Shown: positions 1 to 12,600 of the stretch, one piece after another
Position numbering within the stretch: the stretch's first letter is position 1
How the letters are laid out: every line of letters starts with the position of its first letter
Source: Musa acuminata AAA Group
Lineage: Eukaryota > Streptophyta > Magnoliopsida > Zingiberales > Musaceae
Assembly: GCF_036884655.1 (NCBI RefSeq)
Contig: NC_088330.1
Coordinates: 30,941,001 to 31,005,000, forward strand
Direction: 5' to 3'
Length of the DNA stretch: 64,000 bases
Notes under the pieces: generated by a model
Seen by the model: the letters and a program-made list of their open reading frames with translations, nothing else
The model's database searches: none
Told to the model about the DNA's origin: nothing
Translations under genes and position numbers: made by a program

Positions 1-695
1 CCTCTAGAATGTCAGATTTGGATAGTCCAGTTTTCAATGAATAAGACTCTGCATTTGTTTAAATGCTGTGCCAAGAGTAGCATGAGGTGTGAAATTAACA
101 AGAACAATGGTGTATACATTGTCTCCAAGAGAGTAGTGCAAAAAATTCCAGTTCAACTGCATACTTGCAAGCCAGTTGATATGAGAAGAACACATCACAA
201 TCTTCGTGTTATAAAAATTCGAAAACATGTCTCAGGAAGTACATCAGACACCATATCAAAATCAAAGTTGGAATTTGAGTAACACAAGCACATGGTCTTA
301 AGTTTTAAATACCAGTCTGACAATGATGTCAAAACATTGTGGACCAATAGAGTACCTGGATGGTACACCAACCTTTAGCACTTTTTATCAATACTGAGAA
401 AATGAATACCAATTGGTAATGAGCCATATAATTTGGAGCCATCCCTTGGTCGGGCTGGTAAGCACCAGTTGGTATGTATTGGTCCGCCTAATATTTGAAA
501 TCATGCACAAGCTTAACTAGGCAATAAGAAAATACCGAGCAATAAAGTTTTCAACACTTGCTAAATTTATTGGACATCGACGACAATTATATTTAGACAT
601 ACTAGAATATGACTAGAATTGGAGATGAAAAGAACTTGAGATCAACTCAAGAAGAAAGATGTGAAAAAACAAATGCAAGTTAAGTGTAAGATCAC
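1..695. other. Presumed SGR6 intron at left edge
   Basis: The last exon I can place (696-777) ends inside a glycine codon, so SGR6 must continue leftward. I found no further exon here. Around 420-500 there is a diverged GGTA/ACC-rich stretch resembling the dispersed repeats elsewhere in the window. The short open frames show no family similarity. Confidence 0.5.
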
Positions 696-3600
696 CTAAT
701 AGATCAATTGCAGTTATAATAGCTTGCTTTGCAGTAGGATGTTGCACATGAAGAAGACGTGAAAGCATATTTGTGCCCTGTAGGAAAACAGGAACATATA
801 CACATTCATCCAAAATAATCAAAATACGACATAATAGAACTTTCAGCATGAAATTAGAGCTAAAACCAGAAATATGAGGAGAGAAATGTAGAATTATTTT
901 TGTAAACACAATCAAAAGCAATTGACCTTGTAGATATATTGCAGCTAATAATCTTGTATCATAAAATGGGTAACAACTGCTTGCTGTAGTAGAACCCAAC
1001 TATGGATTTCATCTGATGTACTGCTAAAGGAACCACCACTAAATTTTAGCATAGCTGGAAGATGTTAAGCTGTTTCTAGTTTTTAAACTTCCACCTCGCC
1101 CAGTAGTGGGGAAAAGATCCTCTCCAGCAAGCTGTTGTAATATACAGCTTCAAAATGCATATTACCAGCATTGGATTAATACTCTTCAAATCTTGAATGG
1201 CCTTGTTTTACACTAGATATATTAAGGCATCAGCGGGGACATGATAAGCATCATCATGTGTATCATGCTGGCTATATGCCCCTGGCATTTAGGTGTGAAA
1301 ACTTGAGACTTGCACCCATGGAACTACATGATTTAGCATGTACACAAATACCATGGCACAAAATGGACAGACCAAATAAAGTGTCAACATTCCAGATCTG
1401 ATCAGATGAAGGGTTGATAAAAAATGATACAACTTTTGCTGTTTGGTTGATAGGCAACTACAAGTTCACAAGCAAAATTTTTTGTTATGGAGAGAACAGC
1501 AAGAAGATTGCACTACTCTGCCAAATCACAAGTAAAGAGATGAGAAAAGACAATCAACTGCTGGTTCAAACCTCAATGATCATCAAGTATAAGACCTCTT
1601 GCAATGAGCTACATCGCCCTTTATCTATCAATTTCTCAATACTCAATCCAAACTAAACTATGACTCTAGGAATTATTATGGAACAATGAACATATCTTTC
1701 CTTCACGGAAACTGTAAGATCTCAGAACTAAATAGGAAGGAACCACCAGCAAGGATTGTCATATTAGTGCGAGACCAAGACAGCCTATTGAATAGGCAAA
1801 TACCATCATGACGACCAGTACGCCTGTACCAATAGAAAACTGGGGAAAAATAAGAAAAAGAAACTCATGTAAGGTTTATTCTTCTCCTTTTCTTCTACTT
1901 GTCTTCATTGGCACACAGCACACCACTGCACAACCTAAGTTTCATACTGGAATGGGGTTGTGATTCATGACCCTGAATCTCGACTGATCCTTGATTAAGA
2001 TAAACAATCATGGACTGGCCCAAAAACTTAAAGATCCAGTCCAATCTAATAAAACCTGACCCATGATCAGCTTAGACCCGAATAGGACATATACGAAGTT
2101 GATTAAATTGGTCCCAGTGCATAGTGGGAGGCAATGTGGCCAATTCTTGTGTATTATTCATATTGACCATTTCAGTTCAATATGTTGATTCATCAAATCT
2201 GGAAATTACAGTCAAAAGATTCTAGGAGACATGATATGTACTAGTCTGAGAATGAATGACGGTACATAACAAAATAAAAGAATAACTTATGGGAAGAGAT
2301 GTGTAACTGTTTATGATCTTATTTGAAAGTACAAGAATAGAAAGAATTGAAAAGAGTGGGATAAAAATATTCCAGAGCATAAGAATGGCTGTTTTATCTG
2401 GCAAAAAACTTAAAAAACATAATTTTCTTCCCAAAATCATGGTCTTCCACAGCCTGTACCAGTTGATTGCTGTTTCTTGGTTTCACCAGGTTCAGTGTGC
2501 TATTACCAAAATTTTGTTTGTCTCTCTCCTACAAAGGCCCAATGCTATACAGTAAAAGTATTATGGAAACTCAATAAAGTAACAACTACATATCGCTAAG
2601 GAATGGCAAGGAGATATAGAAATCACAAAGGATGTTTAATAATATTAAATACAGGTACAAAACATGTGTAATTAGAGACATTTGATAGCATCAAGAACTT
2701 CAGTGAAGGTGACAGATGAGATATGATCAATTGACCAACTGAGAATTAAATAATGATTGCAGACATCATGACCATTTCCAAGATTACCAATCATCGGAAC
2801 CCAAGAAATCAACACATAGTGGATTCTTTTACAGCCTGACTCAGAACAGTTTGGGTAATTTAAAACAGAGTAATAAATATTGATGATATTCTCAATTTCT
2901 CATCTAGATGTCCGACATTTTTTATTGCTTCCTTGTCACACATAATAGAATCAACTCTTTCATTGATGGTGTTCATTATTTTTAGCATTGAACTGCTGCA
3001 CAATATATTTTCAACAAAGAACACCAAACATTCTTAGACCTGGTACATGTGCTTATACAGGATACATCAATTAGATTGATTTGTAGTACAGGAAGGTAGG
3101 GTTGGTTCATTCTGTTAGGTTGTGGTACGCCTTAAAGATTTAGTTTGCCTACCTTCTTAGGTAAGATATTTTCTCTTAGTTGTACAACATCCAATTAAAA
3201 CAAGGCTGGTAGAAAATCTAAATCTCCAAATAAGTTAATAAATTTCTTGTTTAGTGCTTTAGTGTCTTTTTATTCAGTTCTTTGATTGCTCTAAGCCTTT
3301 CTTAAATCAATTACAGATTAGTAATGTTCCATACTGAATTTATACATCATTTGTTGTCCCCATTTTGTATCTTTGGCTCAAACTATTTGTAACAAGACGA
3401 TCACAGTTTGAAGTGGGTGAGTGATCACCATTGTTATCTTTTCCCCGATGCTTGGTCATTTTCTTAATATCATTATATAACAACATTAAAAGGTACTTAT
3501 TAATAAATAACATATCAGATTGAGGATCATACCACTAGTGCATTTATTCTAGCCTCTATAACTGTCGAAGGAGCATATCTAGCAGCATACCCATACATTA

Positions 3601-6600
3601 ATGCTAAAGCTGCATATGTATCATCTGCATCCTCCAAAACTCTACCAGAAAGGAAGGAGAAAAACCTACAGCAAATGTTTAGACAGATGAGTAAATGGTA
3701 GAAAACAAAATCAGATGTTGATATCACCAGACTCAAAAACTCAACACTTAAATGATTGACAAATAAAACCAAGAAAAATAGTTAAAAAAAGGTTTGAAGT
3801 AGATTTACTTGGGAATTAACAATTATTATCTTCATGTGAGAGACTTTAATTTCCAACATAATCTAGAAAATCTCCATAACGGGCATACATCTACATGTGT
3901 GTCTCCACTATTATTTAGTGTCACTTTTTTATCCAAGAAGCCATATATAAGTTCTCCAAAGCAAGGAATGCAATTTCGCCTGAAACAATATGGTACATGC
4001 GGTAGGTGCCGAACCACCCGACGACTGACATGTGGACCACCCCGAATCGAGCGGCATATTACAAGCAGGAATGTACGGCTTAATACACCCCATATCTTGA
4101 GCAATACAATTGAAACATGACCGTTACTGACATGTTTCGATCGGTAGCAGTCAGATCTCGACCATATGGAATCAACGGCTCACTCTCTTCTTTCACTCAC
4201 ATAACTTTCCCCCACTCTTTCTCACTCATGCAGTCTTTCTCAATTAAGCACCGTAGTCGGTGATTGGAACTTCAATTGGAGGTATTCAAGTGGTCAAACA
4301 TGTCACTTGGTCAAAGATTTTATCATGCTTATATCTATATTAGTGTATTTTTATGAGTAATTACAGTTGATTGGCTTAGTGTATTTCTCTTAATATTAGA
4401 GATACTTTTTCCTAATTATAGGCTTATAGCTACTAAATGTTGATTAGTGTCATTCTTTATCATGTATGGTCAATTCGGGGACTAATGTCATTCTTTATAA
4501 TGTAGGGCCAATTAGGGCTGTTACCTTAGTTTTAGAGACAATTTGGGATCATTAGGTTTAATCACAGCATGTTAATGGTGATTAGTGTATTTCTCTTGAT
4601 ATTAGAGCTATTTTTCCTAATTATAGCTAGTTAATGGCGATTGGTGTCATTCTTTATAATTTAAGGTCAATGAGGGTCATTACCTTACTCTTACGATTAA
4701 GTTAGGGGTAATTAAGCCTAATAATAGCATGTTAACGTTGATTAGTGCCTTATCTAAGGATCAATTTCCGGGTAGACAAATATATATACACCTATAGAAG
4801 TAACTGTACAAGATAGAGATAAGATAAACATAGAAGGAAAATATTTTCCTAGAAAATTTTCTAGCACAATTAATCAACTAGTAAAATAATAGAATTGGGC
4901 ATTAGATATAAGAACTTTGTTTCTCTGAATTGCAATCTCGTATCAGGGTATTGTACTGGTAGTCCATACAAACTGGCACTATATCTCAAAGAATTGAAGA
5001 GGAAGAAGGAGATGAGAAATGGAGGGATGGTGGTGGAGGAAGAGGAGGAAGAGGAGGAAGAAAAAGTCGAAAGATGAAGAAGCGAAGGAGATGGAGGATG
5101 AGGACAAGGAGGAAGAGGAAGAAGAGGAGGTGATAGGAGAAGAGAAAAAAGAATGAAGAAGAGGAAGGAGGAGGTGGAAGAGGAAGAAAGAGAAAGAAGA
5201 ATGAGAACGAGGAACGAGGAGGTGGAAGAGGAAAAAAGAAGAGGAGGCAGTGGAAGAAGAGGAGGAAAAGGTCGAAAGAAGAGGAGGTGGTGGACGAAGA
5301 GGAGGAAAGTGCAAGAGGAAGGAGGAGGAGGGAGAGGAAGGAAGAAGAAAAGGCAGTGGAGGAAGATGAAGTAGCGGGAAGAGGAAGGAAGAAGATAAGG
5401 TGATGGAGAAAGAGGCACAGGAAGGAGGAAGAGGAAGGAGAGCAAGCAATGGAAGAAGAGGAGCAAAAAGAAGGATAAGAAAAAGGAGGAAGAGGAAAGA
5501 GGAAAAGGATGAAGAAGGGGAGGGGGAGAAAAGAAGCATACATGGTTGGCGATGATGGCAGACGATGATGTAGGCGACAGCAGACTACGTGTATCGAGGC
5601 TCCTCTTGCGATTAGGGTTGGACCACGAGGAGGCACACAATTTTCTTTTTATATGGCCGAACTCGACAGCCCGAGATGGATGGCGTCCATATACCGATTC
5701 ATGCCCAGATAGGCAAATATTGCCCTATACGTATTGTTTTGGGCAAAAAGAAACAACTTGGTTTAAACCAAAGCAAATATATGCATTTACATATATATAT
5801 GTACATACACACATACAGAAGCAATTGTATAAGATTATACAAGATACACAGACAAGGAAATTTTTAATGAAATTGAATTGATCAACTAGTAAAAAATGCG
5901 GAGATATATGCAGACCAAATAAGTAGTGATCATATTTAGACGCAGTCTATTCTAATTTCTGAACTAAGAGAATCAGCTTCTGAAGTAATGTGTTCTCAAT
6001 TTGGTATGACTAATCAGATGACATGGTACAACATCATGGATATACAAAAAGAGAAACAATTAAATATAAGAAATTTTCATTAGATAGACCATACAAGTAC
6101 CTTTGAAACCTGCTATATCCAACATTGTCTAAAATGCATTTCAATTTTTCCAGAACAGTATCTAGATGTGAAGCAGCAATCTGTGAGAGGCAAAAGTCTT
6201 GTAAAGTTCAGAAAAGGAATTTACATCAAGAAAATTATACAATTCTGCCTTATCAACATACCAGCCCCATGCCTTTAGCAAGACCAAGCCTATTTGTAGG
6301 GACTGAGATGTTTGCATGTGCATACATCCATTCTATCTTTCCATTAACATATACTCTATCATCAACTTTTTGAAGAAGCATTCCAAGGCATCTGCAGAAC
6401 AAGGTATGAAAGAAAACACAAAAATATAGAAGTAATATATACAGCTAGAACATTATTATTGCCCTGAAATTATTAAACTTGTATTACATAAATTAGACCT
6501 GCAAAACAAAAAATCTATCTAGATATATCATCTGTAGCAAGACACCTAATCAGCAGAAATCTTATTTAAAACATGGTAACTAACAATATAAATTATACTG

Positions 6601-9600
6601 CTTTTTGTACAAGCAGCCAAGAAAAAGATTATATGCCAATCATACTACATAATCACCTTAAAAGTTCCAGTAAAAAAACATGAATTAGAAACTTATGCAT
6701 CTGTTTTTATCTCAATCTTTAAAACAATAAAAAAAGACTCAAGACACCAGAAACCCAAGCAATGACAAATAACACTGCTTCCACCAGCTACAATGCCAAC
6801 AGAAACCTAGGAATGCCTAGTGGATACAGATGAGCAGCATACTCACCATTATATTCTAACAGTTGCTTCCTAGTTATTAGAATATAGTGAGAAACATGTA
6901 GATTACAGCACTATGGACCAAGGTTCAAAAACCCAGTTGGACCAGGACATGCTAACCTGTATTGACCAGTTCGACCTGGTTCCAGCAAGCGAATCAGGTG
7001 GTTTTGGCTAGTCTGGTACGAAACTGGGAATATTTATTATTATTTTAATCTCTACAGCTGAAAGGAGCTGCTGACAGCTGAACAGCTATCAGCGGTCAAC
7101 AGCAGGTTCTCCTCCTCTCCTCTCCCCACCCTCTGTACTCTGCCTCTCTCTTTGGCCTATGCCAGCCAGCAGGTTCTTCAAGCTGTTGACAGCAGGTTGA
7201 AGCTGTCAACCATGGTTTCCTCTCTTCTGTCAACAGCAGGTTATTCTCCTACTCCCCAACCAGAGCTACCTGCAAGGTTCAAAAACCCAGTTGGGCCAGT
7301 ACATGCTAACCTGTAATTACCAGTTCGATCTGGTTCCAGCACACGAATCAGGTGATTTTAACTGGTCCGGTTCAAAACTGGGAATATTTATTGATCTTTT
7401 TTTGTTTAATCTCAACAGCTCAAAACAGTTGCTGGCAGCTGAACAGCTATCAGCGGTCAACAGCAGGTTCTTCTCCTCCTCTCCCCACCCTATGTACTCT
7501 GCCTCTCTCTTTGGTCCATGCCAGCTGGCAGGTTCTTCAAACTGTTGACAGTTGAAGCTGTCAACCATGGTTTCTTCCAAGGTCTGCAATACCGAATGAA
7601 ACTGCCCGTACCGGGCAGTACATACCGGTCCGTCAGCAGACTGGCACATGGACTGCCGCTACCGAGCGGTACCATCGATTGAGGCGTTATCGTCGTCGAT
7701 TGAGGCGTTATCGTCGTCGATTGAGGCATTATCGTCGACGGTGACCGAGGGAGAAGAAAGAAGAGGGAGAAGGGGAAGAAAGAAATAGGAAAAACAGGGA
7801 GAACCTGGAGATCGTCGCTCTCCTCCTCGTCTGTCAGCGACTTCTCATCCGCATGCAGGAGAAGAGGCATCGACATCGTGGGGGCAGAGAGAGGCGAAGA
7901 TTTTTTTTTTTTTTTTCTTCTCTTATCGGGTGACGTCGCCTGCAAATTTTTTTTTTTTATCTGCGACGTCGCCCGAGAAGAGAGGCGACGTCGCCTCGCA
8001 TAGAGGTAAACCGAGCAGTTTACCTATATATATATACATATATATATATATATTATAATTATATATATATATATACATATATATATACATATATATATAT
8101 ATTATAATTATATATATATATACACCGAGCAGTATACCGAAATATATCACTCGGTATACAGTACCGAACCATACCGAATAAGTCTCGAAATATCAGTACG
8201 GTAGAAAATTTCAATCCTTGATTTCTTCTTTCTTCTGTCAACAGTAGGTTCTTCTCCTCATGCCCCAATGCAACAACCCCCCTCTTCTCTCTGGTCTGTT
8301 GCTGGCTGGCACGACCTGTACCAGTTCAGCCAAGGACCAAAATGGGCCTCAGATTAGAATTTGAAACCTTCCCACAAACTAATACATATTAAACATACAA
8401 AAGAACTCTATAGAAATCATCAACCACCAAAAGACCTACCCAAAAAAGAAAGAAAAAGAAGAGGCGGATCTAGCTAAGAATCTAATTAAGTACCCCAGCT
8501 AGATAATGTTAACTAAATGGTCAATGACTTGACTAAAATGATGTACCCAGGGATTTCTTTATCAAATTGCAAGTGTCTTGAAAGTTAGAAGTTTAATATT
8601 GTTCACATAAGAACCTCTAACTTAATATTTCATTATGTTACAAGTAATATGTGCTACTGAATTCTGGAAATGAGCACGTTTCTGACTTGAGAAGGGCACC
8701 AAGCGTCGTAATAACTTCCAAAGGTTCTGATAGACAAATGTGGCTATTATATACATACTATCATGTAAGCTTATAAACATGCCCTGAAAATTCTTTTATA
8801 TTACTGCCCTTAAAATTTTAGACTTTCTTCCATATATGCCCTCTCTTTGTAAAATTATGTGAAGGTATTCATAAAGTTCGTACCTTTAGAGAAGGTATAT
8901 ATGATATCTGTAACCCTATTTACAAAAGGTTGTGAACCTTAAAATGAAGGTATTTGTAAGACTTTTAAGTGTTCAAATCAAATTACAAATGAAAAGCACC
9001 TGTGAAATAGCTTCTAGAACAATAGATCCATGAGATTATTATACTCAAGAGAGATAAGCTAAATGTTATATTCACCATTCATAATGGCTGTTGATACTTG
9101 ATAGTATCGACAATTTATACTACAGAAAGCTGAACTGGAAATGACACCTCTAAATCCATACCTATGAAGCAGTGCCAAATGCTCATCATCGTCATCATAA
9201 AGAGCATATTGTCTTGCAAAAGCATTGCCCAATGAAAGGATCCATTCATTGTCTTGGACAACATCCAAAGATTCTGATAAAAACTGGCGAAGGGACGAAA
9301 TGTTTTCAGTCCAAGTTAAATTTGCAAATTATGCAGCACAATTAATATGGGAAGAAACAAAATGAAAATTACTTATGAGAGGTTATTTTAACGATAATAT
9401 AAATGTATCACCCTTGTAGATGTATCTGGTAGGTTAAAAAGAAGTAACATTGTCAAAAAGGAAAACCAATATATTAAGTTACAAGCCTACATGCAAAAAA
9501 AAAATGCAGCACCATAGTATACCACTGCAATAAAGACAGGAGAATTCTACACCAATGTAACATGTAGAATGATAAGTTTCAGAGATCATATTTGAATTAA

Positions 9601-12600
9601 CTAACATATTATTAATCAAAAAATGCAGCATTAAATAGTATCATTGAGATAGAGACGGGAACATTTTACAACAATGAACATGGAGGAGGCAATGCTTCAG
9701 AGATCACACTTACATTGACTATCATGTCGTCCCAAGTCTCTTGGTAAGAAGAATCTTGCCTTAAGTCATCAAGATCACTTATGTATGCCTTCATTTTGGG
9801 AACCTAGTACTTGCCAAAAGGAAGACTATATAGAATGCTTGTAAAGAAAGACTATATAGGATACTTGTAAAGTAAGTCTATATAAAATATTTGTAATGAT
9901 TAATGAAAGACTATATAAAATGCTTATAAAGAAAGACCATATAAAATTCTTGCCAAGAACAACTACATCAGATGATTGTATCAACAAATCTCTAATAAGC
10001 TGCAATAGAATATGGAAAAAGCAACATAAAAAAGTTGAAGACATTGAAACTAGCAGGCACCATGATAACATATCCAACAAAATCCCAAGAATTTCATAGT
10101 ATCCACAGTTTGCATAATATCTCTGTGGTGACATGAATATAACCACTTTGAAGGTAGCTACATAAATATTGCTTCTACACTTAAACCATAAGAGATGATT
10201 GCACAACACTTTAGAAACCATAGGCAAATTAATCAAGTCAGCGGTATTAAAAAAGACATGCCTGGATGTGAGCCTGGCTGCAAGGTGAACCTAAATGCAA
10301 GTTTTGCATCCTGCCTCAGTCAAGGCTCAAGGGTAACATCCTTTAAAGCTTTAGGCATCAAAATAAAGGTGCTTGAAGAGGTTAATATGGTCGATGTCCA
10401 ATCATAATCCAAGCCAGCACAAGATTGTATCAAAAGATCAACCAATCTCAGATTGCAATCCAACATCAGGTTGGGTTAAACTAAAAAAGGTGGGTCAAGC
10501 TAGTGAATGTTGGGTTAAACTCAAAAAGGTGGGTCAAGCTAGTGAATCATTTGCCATGACCAGGTCACTAGGGTTCTACACAGCAGAAGCTGATGAAGCT
10601 AAAGTATAATTATCCAAAAATGATAAGAAAATAAGAAATAATACTCTGTATTATTATGTAGCAACACCTCATAATGCCAAATGAAATTGGATTATGTTTG
10701 AATTTATTAAACCAGTTGCCTTTGGGTTTCTCAGCTTGAATTTTTGGGAAACCCCAACCCAACCGAATTTCATTCTAGTTCCTTGATGAGATCAAAGTTC
10801 CAGGAAATCCAACAAAACCTAGCACATTGCTCAGGTTGGGTAAAGCAGGTTCAGTTTGAAACCAACCCAAGTTGCAACACCATTTGAAAGGTGTGCATAC
10901 CTCAGTTTCCGCTTGATGTATGGACAATTTCATCAAGATCTACATTTACTTCTTAAGTGTTCTACAAGTTGCTGGTTACTGCCATTATCCATTTCATTGC
11001 TCCTTTCATTTCTTGCCCTTCTGTTACACTATTACTACTTTAGCAATATTACTTCTGCCTTGCTTTGCTGCAGACTCAGCTTCTTATTATTTTACATTTT
11101 TCTTCCGTTAACTCCCAAAATTCATCATTAACAAGCTATTGATCCTTGTCATGGAAACTTCTATGAATTTCCTGGATGTACATAACTGTTTTTCGTTTTC
11201 ATTAAACATAATTTCCAGCTATTGTTCAATGAAGACATACTTTAAGTGAACAATTAGTCATTTAAGTGTTAATCACCAACCAAAGCACAATCAAAATTGA
11301 ACAACTATTCTAGACATTTAAGTGAACAATTAGTCATTTAGCCTACACACAAAAACAGATTCATACCTCATTTCATAAAGGAAATGAAAATGTCAGAAAA
11401 AGCAAGAGAGAGAGAAAGCAAAGAGAAAAGCAAAAGAGGAGACATAAAAGATAGGGCTTCAAAGATAATGACTAGAGATTCAGTAAAGAGCAAAACCTCT
11501 AAAAAAATAACAGAAAAAATTGGAGAAATCTCCATGCAGACATGTTTATCCCCCACCAGAAACACCAAGATGCACTCTTAATCAAAGCCACAATATTTGA
11601 ATCAAAAACCCTCAAAGTTTTGGATTCTGGTATTTACAGATCATTCAACAAAGAATGAAAAGTCCATCCCAAAAAGTTTCCATCATCAACATTAAATTCT
11701 TCATTACTTCAAATTTCTACAATTTCACCAAGATTTTATAATGAGCAGATTCCCACAAACAAGGAATACCAAGATTATTAAATTACATTCAAAATGCAAA
11801 AGAAAATAAAAAACAAGTGTTTGTCGGTACAAATTTAACAACAAAAAGATCATTTTCTTGCCATGTAAATAGAGGTTTGATTTGAGATTACTCCAAGTAT
11901 ACAATGGTAACAAACTACCAGGAATGTCAATTTATAAAAGGAAGATGACTCCAACACATTTAAAAGAGTACCTTACAAGTGTTATACCTCATCTTGCCAA
12001 AAGAAACTCAGGTTTTTGGGGAATAAAGGACCTAAGAAACATAAAACCTGCAATAAATAGGGTACCCGTAAGAAAGTTTACCGTTCATGCAATATAGCTC
12101 ACTACATAGACAATACATTCTACATGCATATACACACTTCAAAAAGTTTAAAGATAAGGAACACATTTGTATTAAATACAATGTAGTTCTAATCAAATCT
12201 CTAGACAAGACTCAATGAATCAATGTACTGTTAGCATTTATCTTTCTAAACAGGATTTGTAAAATTGTTGTGGTATCAGTTGTAAGAAAGTTTACCGTTC
12301 ATGCAATATAGCTCACTACATAGACAATACATTCTACGCACATATACACACTTCAAAAAGTTTAAAGATAAAGAACACATCTGTATTAAATAAATGTAGT
12401 TCGAATCAAATCTCTAGACAAGACTCGATAAATCAATGTGCTGTTAGCATTTATCTTTCTAAACAGGATTTGTAAAAATGTCGTGGTATCAGTTGTTACT
12501 CTCGATAGATAAATTGCATATGCCTTGCAAAGTCACATAACCCTGAACTATAACATGACCCCAATTATAACTTTTCTCCAAACATAATCCCTATCATCAG

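Larger units (their letters stand above)
6919..8333. repeat. 354-bp tandem duplication, second unit split by a hAT-like element
   Basis: Unit 1 is 6919-7272. Unit 2 starts at 7273 with the same opening (CAAGGTTCAAAAACCCAGTT), runs to 7577, is interrupted by the element at 7578-8220, and resumes at 8221 to about 8333. Shared landmarks are GACCTGGTTCCAGCA versus GATCTGGTTCCAGCA, GAACAGCTATCAGCGGTCAA, and the CCATGGTTTC point where the element entered. It lies in SGR6 intron 23. No gene is supported. Confidence 0.8.

Noticed and set aside
4870..5640. Large overlapping frames of 186-256 aa on the minus strand
   Set aside because: They are translations of a GGA/GAA simple tract; composition is Ser/Leu/Pro only and all frames are open for the same reason.
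7490..7945. 151-aa minus-strand frame with an acidic, charged middle
   Set aside because: It spans the boundary of hAT-like copy C and is mostly repeat sequence; the same interior recurs in copy D.
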